Shown piece by piece: positions 1 to 10,700 of a DNA stretch of 35,219 nt. Location of the stretch: the NCBI GenBank assembly GCA_031180595.1, contig JAPSLQ010000014.1:1-35219 (forward strand), given 5' to 3'. Source of the DNA: Isoptericola sp. (lineage in GTDB: Bacteria > Actinomycetota > Actinomycetes > Actinomycetales > Cellulomonadaceae). Position 1 is the first letter of the stretch. The number at the start of each line of letters is the position of its first letter. The position numbers and the translations under genes are program-made. A model generated the notes under the pieces. It ran no database searches. It saw nothing but the letters and a program-made list of their open reading frames with translations, and had not been told where the DNA came from.

Positions 1-65
1 GCCGCTGACACCCAGCCGCTGACACCGAGCCGCCGGCCCCCTGCCGGGCTATAGGCTCACCTGTC

Positions 66-959
66 ATGACCGACACCCCAGGCGCCCTGCTCGGCCCCGC
101 GGAGATCCGCGAGCTGGCAGGGCGTCTGGGCGTCCGGCCCACGAAGACCCTCGGCCAGAACTTCGTGCACGACGGCGGCACGGTCCGCAAGATCGTGCGC
201 GCGGCCGGGGTGCGTCCGGGCGACCGCGTGGTCGAGGTGGGGCCGGGCCTCGGCTCCCTCACGCTCGGGCTGCTCGAGGCGGGCGCGTCCGTCGTCGCCG
301 TCGAGATCGACCCGGTGCTCGCCGGTCAGCTCGCGGAGACGGTCGAGGCGCACCTGCCGGGGGCCGACCTGGAGGTCGTCCGCGCCGACGCGCTCGACGT
401 CTCCTCGCTCCCCGGCGACGCGCCGACGGCGCTCGTGGCCAACCTCCCGTACAACGTCGCGGTGCCCGTGCTGCTGACGTTCCTCGAGCGGTTCGGGTCC
501 CTCGAGCGGGTGCTGGTGATGGTGCAGGCCGAGGTCGCCGACCGGCTCGCGGCCGAGCCCGGCTCGAAGGTGTACGGCGTGCCGTCGGTCAAGGCCGCCT
601 GGTACGCCGACGTGCGCCGGTCGCTGAACGTCAGCCGCACGGTCTTCTGGCCGGTGCCCAACGTCGACTCCGCGCTCGTCGCCATGGAGCGGCGCGAGCC
701 GCCGTCGACCACCGCGACCCGCGCGCAGGTGTTCGCCGTCGTCGACGCCGCGTTCGCCCAGCGCCGCAAGACGCTCCGCGCGGCGCTGTCCGGGCTGTTC
801 GGCTCGGGAGCCGTCGCGGAGGCCGCGTTGCGCGCCGCGGGCGTCGACCCTGCCCTGCGCGGCGAGCGGCTCGGCGTCGTCGACTTCGCGCGCATCGCCG
901 AGCAGCTGCCCGCGTCCGCCGTGCAGCAGGGCGGTCGCGCTGGCACGGTGGAGGCGTGA
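66..959 (+). CDS. rsmA: 16S rRNA (adenine(1518)-N(6)/adenine(1519)-N(6))-dimethyltransferase
   Basis: [11 protein letters not shown] start, SAM motif [21 protein letters not shown] motif, C-terminal [12 protein letters not shown]; followed by ispE with a 4-nt overlap. Confidence 0.96.
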   Translation: MTDTPGALLGPAEIRELAGRLGVRPTKTLGQNFVHDGGTVRKIVRAAGVRPGDRVVEVGPGLGSLTLGLLEAGASVVAVEIDPVLAGQLAETVEAHLPGADLEVVRADALDVSSLPGDAPTALVANLPYNVAVPVLLTFLERFGSLERVLVMVQAEVADRLAAEPGSKVYGVPSVKAAWYADVRRSLNVSRTVFWPVPNVDSALVAMERREPPSTTATRAQVFAVVDAAFAQRRKTLRAALSGLFGSGAVAEAALRAAGVDPALRGERLGVVDFARIAEQLPASAVQQGGRAGTVEA

Positions 960-1894
960 CCTCCTACCTCGCCGCCGCACCGCAGCCGTCGGTGCGCGTG
1001 CGCGCGCCCGGCAAGGTGAACCTCTCCCTGCGCGTGGGGTCGGTCCAGGAGGACGGCTACCACCCGCTCGTGACCATCTTCCAGGCGGTCGCGCTCTACG
1101 AGGAGGTCAGCGCGACGCAGGTTCCCGCCGGCTCGGGCGTGTCGATCACGGTCGACGGGCCGCAGGCGGACCGCGTCCCGCTCGACGAGTCGAACCTCGC
1201 GTGGCGCGCGGCCGAGGCGCTCGCGACGCGGACCGGCGTCGAGCCCGACGTCGCCCTGCACGTGACCAAGGGCGTGCCGGTCGCCGGAGGCATGGCCGGA
1301 GGGTCGGCGGACGCCGCCGCGACGCTCATCGCGTGCGACGCCCTGTGGGACACCGGCCTGCCGAGGACCGAGCTCGCCGCCGTCGCGGCCGAGCTGGGCT
1401 CCGACGTCCCGTTCCCCCTGCTGGGACACACGGCCGTCGGCACCGGGCGCGGGCACCTGCTGACGCCCGCCATGACGCGCGGCGAGTTCCACTGGGTCTT
1501 CGCGGTGCGCGACGACGGGCTCGCGACCCCCGAGGTCTACCGCCGCTTCGACGAGCTCATGGCCGGCCAGGAGCACGACGTCGAGCTGGCCGACGAGGCG
1601 CCGCTCATGCACGCGCTGCGCGCCGGGGACCCGCACGCCCTGGGCGCCGCGCTGCACAACGACCTCGAGGCGGCGGCGCTGTCGCTGCGTCCCGAGCTCG
1701 AGCGCACGCTCGCCCTGGCGCGCGAGGGCGGGGCGCTGGGCGCCGTCGTGTCCGGGTCCGGGCCGACCGTCGCGGCGCTCGCGCGGTCGCGGCAGCACGC
1801 CCTCGCGATCGCCGCGACGTGGACGGCCGAGGGCGCGGCCGACACCGTGTGGTGCACCACCGGCCCCGCCCAGGGTGCGCGTCTGCTCTCCTGA
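956..1894 (+). CDS. ispE: 4-diphosphocytidyl-2-C-methyl-D-erythritol kinase
   Basis: [12 protein letters not shown] and GHMP-kinase motif [18 protein letters not shown]-terminal [11 protein letters not shown] start overlaps the rsmA stop. Confidence 0.96.
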   Translation: MTSYLAAAPQPSVRVRAPGKVNLSLRVGSVQEDGYHPLVTIFQAVALYEEVSATQVPAGSGVSITVDGPQADRVPLDESNLAWRAAEALATRTGVEPDVALHVTKGVPVAGGMAGGSADAAATLIACDALWDTGLPRTELAAVAAELGSDVPFPLLGHTAVGTGRGHLLTPAMTRGEFHWVFAVRDDGLATPEVYRRFDELMAGQEHDVELADEAPLMHALRAGDPHALGAALHNDLEAAALSLRPELERTLALAREGGALGAVVSGSGPTVAALARSRQHALAIAATWTAEGAADTVWCTTGPAQGARLLS

Positions 1895-1900
1895 CCCGGC

Positions 1901-2869
1901 TCAGAGGTGCTTGCGCAGCCAGGCGAGCGTGGGCGCGAAGCGGTACTCCTGACCGCCCTCGTGCCTGTTGTACGGGTAGACGTCGATGTGCTTCTCGGTG
2001 CCGGCCCAGCCGTTGTAGGCGGCGTAGACGGTCGACGGCGGGCAGACGTCGTCCATGAGCGCCACCGAGAACAGTCCCGCGGCCCGGGCACGGCGGGCGA
2101 ACGACGCGCCGTCGAGGTAGGACAGCGTGCGCCAGACGGCGTCGGCGTGCTCGCGGTGGACCGAGAGGTACTTCGTGATCTCGCCGTACGGGTGGCTGTC
2201 GGTGATCTGGACCGCGCGCCGGAAGTGGCACAGGAAGGGCACGTTCGCGACGAGGGCGGCGACGTCGGGCACCAGGCCCGCGACCGCGATCGAGATGCCG
2301 CCGCCCTGGCTCGTTCCGCCGACGGCGACGCGCGCCGGGTCCACGCCGGGAAGCAGGCGAGCGGCGTCGACCGCACGGACCCCGTCGGTGAAGACCCGGC
2401 GGTAGTAGTGCTCGTGCGGGTCCAGGATCCCGCGCGTCATGAAGCCGGGGGAGGCGGGGCCCGAGCCCACGGGGTCGGGCGTCTCGCCGCCGGAGCCCCA
2501 GCCCGAGCCCTGGCCGCGCGTGTCCATGACGAGGTGCGCGAAGCCCGCCGCCGCCAGCCCGAGCCGCTCGTGCGGCAGGCCGCGGCCGCCGCCGTAGCCG
2601 AGGTACTCGACCACCGTGGGCAGCGGGCCCTCGGCCCGCGCGGGGCGCACGAACCAGCCCTTGACCGGGTGGCCCCCGAACCCCGGGAACGTGACGTCGT
2701 CGACCACGATCTCGGTGAGGCCCGCGTCGACGCGCTCGAGCACGGGCGCGGGGTCGAACCCGCGGGCCTCGGCCAGGGTGGTCGTCCAGAACTCGTCGAA
2801 GTCGGCGGGCTCGTCGATCGTGGGCGTGTAGGTCTCGAGCTGCTCGAGCGGCAGGTCGAACTGGGCCAT
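1901..2869 (-). CDS. acetylxylan esterase / cephalosporin-C deacetylase family alpha/beta hydrolase
   Basis: N-term FDLPLEQLETYTP...DFDEFW, nucleophile GGTSQGGGISIAVAGL, RGQGSGWGSGGETPDP; SD GGAGGA upstream (2874-2879). Confidence 0.9.
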   Translation of the reverse strand: MAQFDLPLEQLETYTPTIDEPADFDEFWTTTLAEARGFDPAPVLERVDAGLTEIVVDDVTFPGFGGHPVKGWFVRPARAEGPLPTVVEYLGYGGGRGLPHERLGLAAAGFAHLVMDTRGQGSGWGSGGETPDPVGSGPASPGFMTRGILDPHEHYYRRVFTDGVRAVDAARLLPGVDPARVAVGGTSQGGGISIAVAGLVPDVAALVANVPFLCHFRRAVQITDSHPYGEITKYLSVHREHADAVWRTLSYLDGASFARRARAAGLFSVALMDDVCPPSTVYAAYNGWAGTEKHIDVYPYNRHEGGQEYRFAPTLAWLRKHL

Positions 2870-3034
2870 CGGGTCCTCCGGGTCGTGACTGCGGTGTCCG
2901 CCCGAAGGGTAGCCCCGGCACGGTCCCGGGACGGGCCGGGTCCGCGCGAGCCACTATCCTGAGGGTCACTGCAAGCGAAGCTGCGTCCGCGGCGCACGAC
3001 GTCGGTGTCGCGCCCGCGTCGAGGAAGGGGCGCC

Positions 3035-4276
3035 GTGCGACGCGGGACCAACCTGCCGCGTGTCGGGGACTTCAACCAGATGGTCGTGCTCGACCAGATC
3101 CGTCGCGCCGCCGACGGCGTGAGCCGCGTCGAGATCTCCCGGAGCACCGGGCTGTCCCTGCAGACGGTGTCGAACATCGCGGCGCGGCTCGTGACGCGCG
3201 GCCTGGTCGTGGAGGGCGAGCGCCGGGTGGAGGGCCGCGGGAAGCCGCCGCGGATGCTGCGCCTCGACCCGCGCGGCGCCTACGCGCTCGGCGTGCACGT
3301 CGACCCGGTCGTCGTCACGGCCGTGCTGGTCGACCTCGACGGCGAGCGGGTCGAACGCCGCCGGATCGCGACGCCGACCGGCCCGGCGGCTCTCGTGGAC
3401 GCGGTCGCCGCGGCGACGCGAACCATGCTCGAGGCGGCGGACGTCCCCCGCGAGGCCGTGCTCGGGCTGGGTGTCGCGGCCCCCGGCCCCATCGACATGG
3501 CGAACGGCCTGGTCATCCACCCCCCGCTCCTGGAGGGCTGGTCCGAGGTGCCGCTGCGCGACGCGCTCGCCGAGGCGACCGGGTTCGGTGTGATCCTCGA
3601 GAAGGACGTCAGCGCGGCGATGGTCGCAGAGCTGTGGCGCGGCAACCGGATGCTGCGCGGCACCTCGATCTTCGTCTACGTCGGGTTCGGCATCGCGGCT
3701 GCCGTCGCGCACGACGGCGAGCTCTTCGCGGGCAGCTCGCGCAACGCCGGGGAGATCGGTCACCTCATGGTCGACGGTGACGGCCCGCCGTGCGACTGCG
3801 GGAACCGCGGGTGCATCGGGGTGTCCGCGGCCCCGGCGACCCTGGTCGCCCAGGCGGTGGCGCGGGGGGTGCTCGACCCCTCCACGCCCCAGGGCTCTCC
3901 GGGAGAGCTCGACGCAGCGCTGACCCGCGTCTGCGCGGCCGCCGCCGACGGTGACGCGAGGGCGGCGGAGATCCTGCGGACCGCGGCCCGCCGGGTCGCG
4001 CGCGGCATCACCACGGTCGCCGACCTCGTCGACGCCGACGCGGTCGTGCTCGGCGGACCGAGCTGGGAGCGCCTCGCGCCGGCCTTCATCCGCGGGATCC
4101 GCGCCGAGCTCGCCGAGCACGCCACCCTGCGCGAGATGCACCCCGTCGAGGTGCTCGGCTCGGCGGTGGGCGAGGACGTGGGTGCGATCGGCGCCGCGAG
4201 CCTCGTGCTCGACGACACCTTCACGCCCCGCCCGTCCGGTCTGGTCGCGAGCGTCACCCGCCCCGCAGGGCCGTAG
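3035..4276 (+). CDS. ROK family transcriptional regulator
   Basis: N-terminal wHTH (MVVLDQIRRAADGVSRVEISRSTGLSLQTVSNIAARLV), ROK zinc motif CDCGNRGCIG. GTG at 3035 preferred over 3005 because GAGGAAGGGG lies just upstream. Confidence 0.88.
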   Translation: MRRGTNLPRVGDFNQMVVLDQIRRAADGVSRVEISRSTGLSLQTVSNIAARLVTRGLVVEGERRVEGRGKPPRMLRLDPRGAYALGVHVDPVVVTAVLVDLDGERVERRRIATPTGPAALVDAVAAATRTMLEAADVPREAVLGLGVAAPGPIDMANGLVIHPPLLEGWSEVPLRDALAEATGFGVILEKDVSAAMVAELWRGNRMLRGTSIFVYVGFGIAAAVAHDGELFAGSSRNAGEIGHLMVDGDGPPCDCGNRGCIGVSAAPATLVAQAVARGVLDPSTPQGSPGELDAALTRVCAAAADGDARAAEILRTAARRVARGITTVADLVDADAVVLGGPSWERLAPAFIRGIRAELAEHATLREMHPVEVLGSAVGEDVGAIGAASLVLDDTFTPRPSGLVASVTRPAGP

Positions 4277-4305
4277 GGCGCTCCCGCGGTGATCCGGCCA
4301 GAGCC

Positions 4306-4337
4306 TTGACAGCATTAACTCCATTCGGTTGAGTTAG
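4306..4337 (+). promoter_or_regulatory. candidate promoter/operator: -35 TTGACA followed by inverted repeat TAACTC-N9-GAGTTA
   Basis: TTGACA at 4306-4311; arms 4316-4321 and 4331-4336; lies between the ROK gene and the ABC transporter operon. Confidence 0.55.
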
Positions 4338-4391
4338 TCGCGTCAGCCGCCCGGCGCCGTCGCCGGGCCCCGCACGTGGCAAAGGAGCACC

Positions 4392-5750
4392 ATGCGACTG
4401 GCACGACCCCTCGCCGCCGGTACCGCGGCGTCAGCACTCGTCCTCGCCCTCGGCGCCTGCGGCTCCGGCTCGAGCGGGGGTGACGACGGCGCGACGATCA
4501 AGATCGCGTACCAGAAGTTCGGCAACTTCACCCAGGCCGACGAGCTGTTCAAGGACGTCAAGGCCGCCTACGAGGCGGACAACCCCGACGTCACCATCGA
4601 GCTGGTGCCGATCGAGGCGAGCCAGAACGACTACTTCACCAAGCTCGCGCTCATGAACCGGTCGCCCAGCACGGCCCCGGACCTCATGTACGAGGACACC
4701 TTCATGATCAAGTCGGACGTCGAGGCCGGTTACCTGCTGCCGCTCGACGACCACCTCGCCGGGTGGGACGACTGGGACCAGTTCGTCGACCAGGCCAAGC
4801 AGGCCGGGCTCGGTGACGACGGAAAGACGTACGGCGTGCCGCTGGGGACGGACACGCGAGGCCTGTGGTTCAACAAGGAGGTGCTCGCGAAGGCCGGCCT
4901 GCCCGAGGACTGGGCGCCGACGACCTGGGACGAGCTGCTCGAGGCCGCACGCGCGATCAAGGCGGCCGACCCGGACGTCATCCCGCTCAACGTGTACTCC
5001 GGCAAGCCGATGGGCGAGGCGTCCTCCATGCAGGGCTTCGAGATGCTCCTGTACGGCACCGGCGGCACGCTCTACGACGTCGAGTCGTCGCGCTGGGTCG
5101 TCGGGTCGCAGGAGTTCGTGGACTCCCTCGAGTTCATCGAGACGATCTACACCGAGGGCCTGGCACCGACGCCGCAGCAGGCGCTCGACCCCAACGTGGG
5201 CAACACGGTCTCGGCAGAGTGGCTCCCGCAGGGCAAGCTGGGCATCGCGCTCGACGGGTCCTGGATGCCGGGCACCTGGCTCGACGACGGTGCGGCGCCG
5301 TGGCCCGAGTGGACCGAGGTCATGGGTACCGCGGCCATGCCGACGCAGCACGGTCAGGAGCCCGGTGCGGTGAGCATGTCGGGCGGCTGGACGATGGCGA
5401 TCGGTGCCGGCACGGAGAACCCCGACGTCGCGTTCGACGTGCTGACGTACGCGATCGACAAGGAGAACGCGCTGCGTTTCGCGATCGAGAACAGCCAGAT
5501 CGCGGTGCGCACCGACGTCGCCGAGGAACCGTCCTACGCCGAGGCCAACCCGACGGTGCCGTTCTTCTCCGACCTCGTCGAGGTGACGCACTTCCGGCCG
5601 GCGACGTCCGACTACGCCCAGATCTCCAACGCGATCCAGGTGGCGATGGAGTCCGTCATGACGGGGCAGCAGTCACCCGAGGAGGCAGCCGCCGTCTACG
5701 ACGAGGCCGTGATCGGCCTGGTCGGCGAAGAGAACACCACGGCCGGATGA
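4392..5750 (+). CDS. ABC transporter extracellular solute-binding lipoprotein (family 1, sugar)
   Basis: lipobox LALGAC, SBP_bac_1-like organisation; followed directly by two permeases. Confidence 0.93.
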   Translation: MRLARPLAAGTAASALVLALGACGSGSSGGDDGATIKIAYQKFGNFTQADELFKDVKAAYEADNPDVTIELVPIEASQNDYFTKLALMNRSPSTAPDLMYEDTFMIKSDVEAGYLLPLDDHLAGWDDWDQFVDQAKQAGLGDDGKTYGVPLGTDTRGLWFNKEVLAKAGLPEDWAPTTWDELLEAARAIKAADPDVIPLNVYSGKPMGEASSMQGFEMLLYGTGGTLYDVESSRWVVGSQEFVDSLEFIETIYTEGLAPTPQQALDPNVGNTVSAEWLPQGKLGIALDGSWMPGTWLDDGAAPWPEWTEVMGTAAMPTQHGQEPGAVSMSGGWTMAIGAGTENPDVAFDVLTYAIDKENALRFAIENSQIAVRTDVAEEPSYAEANPTVPFFSDLVEVTHFRPATSDYAQISNAIQVAMESVMTGQQSPEEAAAVYDEAVIGLVGEENTTAG

Positions 5751-6688
5751 CGTCCGTGACCGCGCCCCTCGCCCCCGCGGGGGCGAGGGGAGCGGGGCCC
5801 GTGCGGCCCCGGCGGACCCCGGCGCGCCGCACGGCCGGCCGCCTCGTCCCCCTGGTCCCCGCCACCGCCCTGCTCGCGCTGTTCATGCTCGGGCCCGTCG
5901 TCTGGTCCTTCTACGGCTCGTTCACCAACGCCGCGCTCACGGGACCGAACGCCGCGAACCCCGAGTGGGTGGGACTGGAGAACTACCTCCAGCTCCTCTC
6001 GGACCCGAACTTCCCGAAGGCCATCTGGCTGACGGTCCTGTTCGTCATCGCGTCGGCCGTGATCGGCCAGAACGTCGCCGGGCTGGCGCTCGCGATGCTC
6101 ATGCGCTCGGCCGTGCGCCCGGTGCGGGCGGTCGTCTCCACGCTGGTCGTGACGGCGTGGGTGCTTCCCGAGATCGTGGCCGCGTTCGCCGCCTACGCGT
6201 TCTTCCACGCGGACGGCACGATGAACTCGCTCCTCGGGAGCGTCGGGATCGCCGGCCCCGACTGGCTCTTCGAGCACCCGATGCTCGCCGTCATCCTCGC
6301 CAACGTCTGGCGCGGGACGGCCTTCTCGATGATGGTCTACTCCGCCGCGATCTCCGAGGTGCCCCCGGAGATCACCGAGGCCGCGACGGTGGACGGCGCC
6401 AGCGCCGTGCAGCGCCTGGTCTGGGTGACTCTGCCGACCATCCGCCGCAGCATCTCCACCAACCTCATGCTCACGACGCTCCAGACCCTGTCCGTCTTCA
6501 CGCTGATCTACGTGATGACGGGCGGCGGCCCCGGCACCGACAGCTCGACGCTGCCGATCCTCGCCTACCAGGAGGCGTTCAAGTTCGCCCAGGTGGGCTA
6601 CGGCACCGCGATCGCGACGGTGATGCTCGTCATCGGCGCCGTCTTCTCCGTCGTGTACATCCGCAGCCTCAGGCCGGAGGTCGACTGA
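5747..6688 (+). CDS. carbohydrate ABC transporter permease (MalF/UgpA type)
   Basis: ATG overlaps the SBP stop (ATGA); multiple TM segments; EAA loop EITEAATVDGASAVQRLVWVTLPTI. Confidence 0.93.
   Translation: MTSVTAPLAPAGARGAGPVRPRRTPARRTAGRLVPLVPATALLALFMLGPVVWSFYGSFTNAALTGPNAANPEWVGLENYLQLLSDPNFPKAIWLTVLFVIASAVIGQNVAGLALAMLMRSAVRPVRAVVSTLVVTAWVLPEIVAAFAAYAFFHADGTMNSLLGSVGIAGPDWLFEHPMLAVILANVWRGTAFSMMVYSAAISEVPPEITEAATVDGASAVQRLVWVTLPTIRRSISTNLMLTTLQTLSVFTLIYVMTGGGPGTDSSTLPILAYQEAFKFAQVGYGTAIATVMLVIGAVFSVVYIRSLRPEVD
5765..5790. repeat. 26-bp perfect palindrome CCCCTCGCCCCCGCGGGGGCGAGGGG
   Basis: read directly; begins 15 nt after the SBP stop, inside codons of the first permease. Confidence 0.9.
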
Positions 6689-7623
6689 TGGCCCAGACCA
6701 CCCCCGCGGCCTCGCCCGTGCCCGTCGGCGTCGGAGCCGGCGTCGCCGTCAGCACGCCGGGTACCGCCCACCGACGCCGGAGGCCCCCCTCGGTGGCGAG
6801 CTCCGACCCGCGGTCCGCACGCCTGCTGTCGAACGTCGTGCTCGTCGTCGTCGGGCTGTGCTTCCTGCTCCCGCTGGGCTGGATCGTGCTCGCGTCCCTC
6901 GACGCGAGCGCCACCCTCGCCGTCCGCGTCCCGGAGGACGTCACGTTCGCCAACTACTCGGCCGTCATGACGCCCGAGCAGACGTGGGTCCCGCTGGCGA
7001 ACTCGTTCGTCCTGTCCGCCGGCACCGGTCTCATCACGGTCGTGGCGTCCGTCCTGGCCGCCTACCCGCTCTCGCGCTACCGCATGCGCTTCAACAAGCC
7101 GTTCATGTACGCCGTCCTGTTCGGCACCTGCCTGCCGATCACGGCGATGATGGTGCCCGTCTACTCGCTGTTCGTGCGGCTCAACCTGCTCGACTCGCTG
7201 CCGGGGACCACCTTCTTCATGGCGGCCACGTCGCTGCCGATGGCGATCTGGATGACGAAGAACTTCATGGACTCCGTGCCGATCTCCCTCGAGGAGGCGG
7301 CGTGGACCGACGGCGCGTCGGCCATGACGACGCTGCGGCGCGTCGTCCTCCCGCTGATGCGCCCGGGCCTGGCGGTCGTCTTCATCTTCGTGTTCATCCA
7401 GGCGTGGGGGAACTTCTTCGTGCCGTTCGTGCTGCTGCTGACCCCGGAGAAGCAGCCGGCCGCCGTGAGCATCTTCGCGTTCTTCGGCCAGTACGGGTCG
7501 GTCGCCTACGGCCAGCTCGCGGCCTACTCGATGCTCTACTCCCTGCCCGCCGTCGCGCTGTACGTCCTCGTCTCGCGGCTGTCCGGGTCGTCCTTCGCCC
7601 TCGCCGGTGCCGTCAAGGGCTGA
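6688..7623 (+). CDS. carbohydrate ABC transporter permease (MalG/UgpE type)
   Basis: ATG overlaps the previous stop (TGATG); EAA loop SLEEAAWTDGASAMTTLRRVVLPLMRPGL. Confidence 0.93.
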   Translation: MAQTTPAASPVPVGVGAGVAVSTPGTAHRRRRPPSVASSDPRSARLLSNVVLVVVGLCFLLPLGWIVLASLDASATLAVRVPEDVTFANYSAVMTPEQTWVPLANSFVLSAGTGLITVVASVLAAYPLSRYRMRFNKPFMYAVLFGTCLPITAMMVPVYSLFVRLNLLDSLPGTTFFMAATSLPMAIWMTKNFMDSVPISLEEAAWTDGASAMTTLRRVVLPLMRPGLAVVFIFVFIQAWGNFFVPFVLLLTPEKQPAAVSIFAFFGQYGSVAYGQLAAYSMLYSLPAVALYVLVSRLSGSSFALAGAVKG

Positions 7624-7684
7624 CGTCCGTCCTGCCGGCGTCGCCGCCCGTCCCTCCTGCCGTCCCTCCAGCCGTCCCTCCAGC
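7624..7684 (+). repeat. 12-bp tandem repeats (CGTCCCTCCWGC x3 at 7649-7684, diverged copy at 7624-7635)
   Basis: read directly in the 5' region of the alpha-mannosidase gene. Confidence 0.75.
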
Positions 7685-7703
7685 GATCCCAGGAGAATCT
7701 CCC

Positions 7704-10700
7704 ATGCACGACACCGCCGCCCGCACCGTCGCGCGCCTCGAGCGGTTCGTCCGCGAACGCCTCGAGCCCGCCGTCCACCGCGAGCGCCGCCCGCTCGACG
7801 TCACGGCCTGGACGGTCGGCGGGGAGCCCGTCCCGTTCGCCACCGCGGCCGCGGCGACCTACACCCCCTTCACGGTGGGCTCGCCGTGGGGCCGCCCGTG
7901 GGACACCGTGTGGTTCCACGTCACCGGTGCCGTGCCCGACGCCTGGCGAGACGGCTCCGCCCCCCGCACCCGGGCCGAGCTCGTCGTCGACCTCGGGTTC
8001 ACGGGCGCGGGGCCGGGGTTCCAGGCAGAGGGCACCGCGTGGACGCCGGACGGCCGCATCATCAAGGCGGTCGAGCCGCGCAACCAGCACGTGCCGCTCG
8101 CCACGGGCCAGGCGCTGCGCGCGGCGGACGGACGGGTCGACGTCTACGTCGAGGCGGCCGCGAATCCTGACGTCCCCGGCGGAGACTGGACCCGACCGAC
8201 GCCGCTCGGCGACCTCGCCACCGCCGGAGACGCCCCGATCTACACGCTGCGGGCGATGGACCTCGTGCTGGTCGACGAGACCGTCTGGGAGCTGCTGCAG
8301 GACGTGCGCGTCCTGGCAGGGCTGGTCAGGGTGCTCCCGGCCACGAGCCCGCGGGCGGCCGAGGTGCTGCGCGCGCTGGAGGACATGCTCGACGCCGTCG
8401 ACCCCGACGACGTGGCGGGCACGGCACCGGCCGGCCGTGCGGCGCTCGCGGGCGTGCTGGCGAGCCCGGCGACGGCGTCCGCGCACCGTGTGCACGCGGT
8501 CGGGCACGCGCACATCGACTCGGCGTGGCTGTGGCCGACGCGCGAGACGGTGCGCAAGTGCGCACGGACGTTCTCCAACGTGCTGTCGCTCATGGACGCC
8601 GACCCCGACGTGAAGTTCGCCTGCTCGTCGGCGCAGCAGTACTCGTGGGTCCAGGAGCACTACCCCGAGCTGTTCGAGCGCATCCGCGAGCGCGTGCGCG
8701 AGGGGCGGTTCGTGCCGGTGGGCGGCATGTGGGTCGAGTCCGACACGAACATGCCGGGCGGCGAGGCGCTGGCCCGTCAGCTCGTGGCGGGCAAGCGGTA
8801 CTTCATCGAGGAGCTCGGCGTCGAGCCCACCGAGGTGTGGCTCCCGGACTCCTTCGGGTACACGGCGGCCATGCCGCAGCTCGTGCGGCTCGCCGGCAGC
8901 GAGAACTTCCTCACCCAGAAGATCTCGTGGAACGACACCAACACCATGCCGCACCACACCTTCTGGTGGGAGGGCATCGACGGCAGCCGGGTCTTCACCC
9001 ACTTCCCGCCGGTGGACACCTACAACTCGGACCTCTCCGCCGAGGAGCTGGACCGCGCGGAGCGCCAGTACGCGGAGAAGGGCCGCGCCAACACCTCGCT
9101 CGTGCCCTTCGGCTACGGCGACGGCGGCGGCGGTCCCACCCGCGAGATGGTGGCCGCCGCGCGCCGCACGCACGACCTCGAGGGCTCGCCGCGGGTCACG
9201 CTGTCCGACCCGCAGGCGTTCTTCGACGCCGCGCGCGCCGAGTACGCCGCACCGCCGACGTGGGTAGGGGAGATGTACCTCGAGTACCACCGCGGCACGT
9301 ACACGTCGCAGGCGCGGACCAAGCGGGGCAACCGGCGCAGCGAGCACCTGCTGCGCGAGGCCGAGCTCTGGGCCGCGACCGCGGCCGTGCGCTGCGGCGC
9401 CCCGTACCCGGCCGAGCGGCTGCAGCGGATCTGGCGCACGGTGCTGCTCCAGCAGTTCCACGACATCCTGCCCGGCTCGTCCATCGCCTGGGTGCACCGC
9501 GAGGCGGAGCGGAACTACGCCGAGGTCGCGGCCGAGCTCGAGGAGATCATCGCGTCCGCGCTGCGCGCGCTCGTCGGCGAGGGCGAGGCGACCGTCGCCG
9601 TCAACGCCGGTCCGTTCGCGCGCGACGGCGTCGCCGCCCTGGGTGCCGCCGTTCTCGACGGGACGCGGAGGACCGGCACCACGACGCCCGTGCCCGACAC
9701 CACCCGGGACCGCGGCGGCTGGGTGCTGGAGAACGACCTGGTGCGGGTCGTCGTCGACGCGAACGGCCACGTCGTCTCCGCGGTCGACCGCGCGAGCGGC
9801 CGGGAGGCGATCCTGCCCGGTGGACGTGCCAACCTGCTCCAGCTGCACCGCGACGTGCCCAACGAGTGGGAGGCGTGGGACATCGACGAGCACTACCGGC
9901 GCACCACGACCGACCTCGTGGACGCGGCGAAGGTCGAGGTCGTCGACGGGGACGCGGGGCCCGCCCTGCGCGTGCTGCGCGAGGTCGGGTCCTCGCGCAT
10001 CGAGCAGGACATCGAGCTCCCGGCGGCCGGTCGTGGCCTGAGGATCACGACGCGCGTCGACTGGCACGAGCGGCAGAAGCTCCTCAAGCTCGCCTTCCCG
10101 CTGGACCTGCACGCCGAGCGCGCGACGTCGGAGATCCAGTTCGGGCACGTGCACCGGCCGACGCACGTCAACACCTCGTGGGACGCCGCGCGGTTCGAGA
10201 CCGTCGCGCACCGGTGGGTGCACGTCGGCGAGCCGGGCTTCGGCGTCGCGGTGGCGAACGACTCCACGTACGGCCACGACATCACGCGCACGCGGGTCGG
10301 CGGCGACGGCGACACGTCCGGCGGCCGTGGCCCGGCCACCGGGACCACGGTGCGGCTCTCCCTGCTGCGTGCCCCCCTCTTCCCGGACCCCGACGCGGAC
10401 CAGGGCGACCACGTGCTGCGCTGCGAGCTCGTCGTCGGCGCCGGGATCGACGACGCGATCCGGCACGGCTACGCCCTCAACCTGCCCGAGCGCACGGTCA
10501 CGGGCGGCCACGGGATCGACCCGCTCGTCGCCGTCGACGACGACGCGGTGGTCGTCGAGGCGGTCAAGCTCGCCGAGGACGGCAGCGGCGACGTCGTGGT
10601 GCGGCTGTACGAGAGCCGCGGCGGCCGGGCGCGGGCGCGGGTCACCCCGCGGTTCGCGCACTCCGGCGTCGAGGTGACCGACCTGCTCGAGCGCTCGCTC

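Noticed and set aside
1-34. Two imperfect 14-bp units (CCGCTGACACCCAG / CCGCTGACACCGAG) at the left edge
   Set aside because: Real but only two copies, and cut off by the window edge; cannot be interpreted without upstream sequence.
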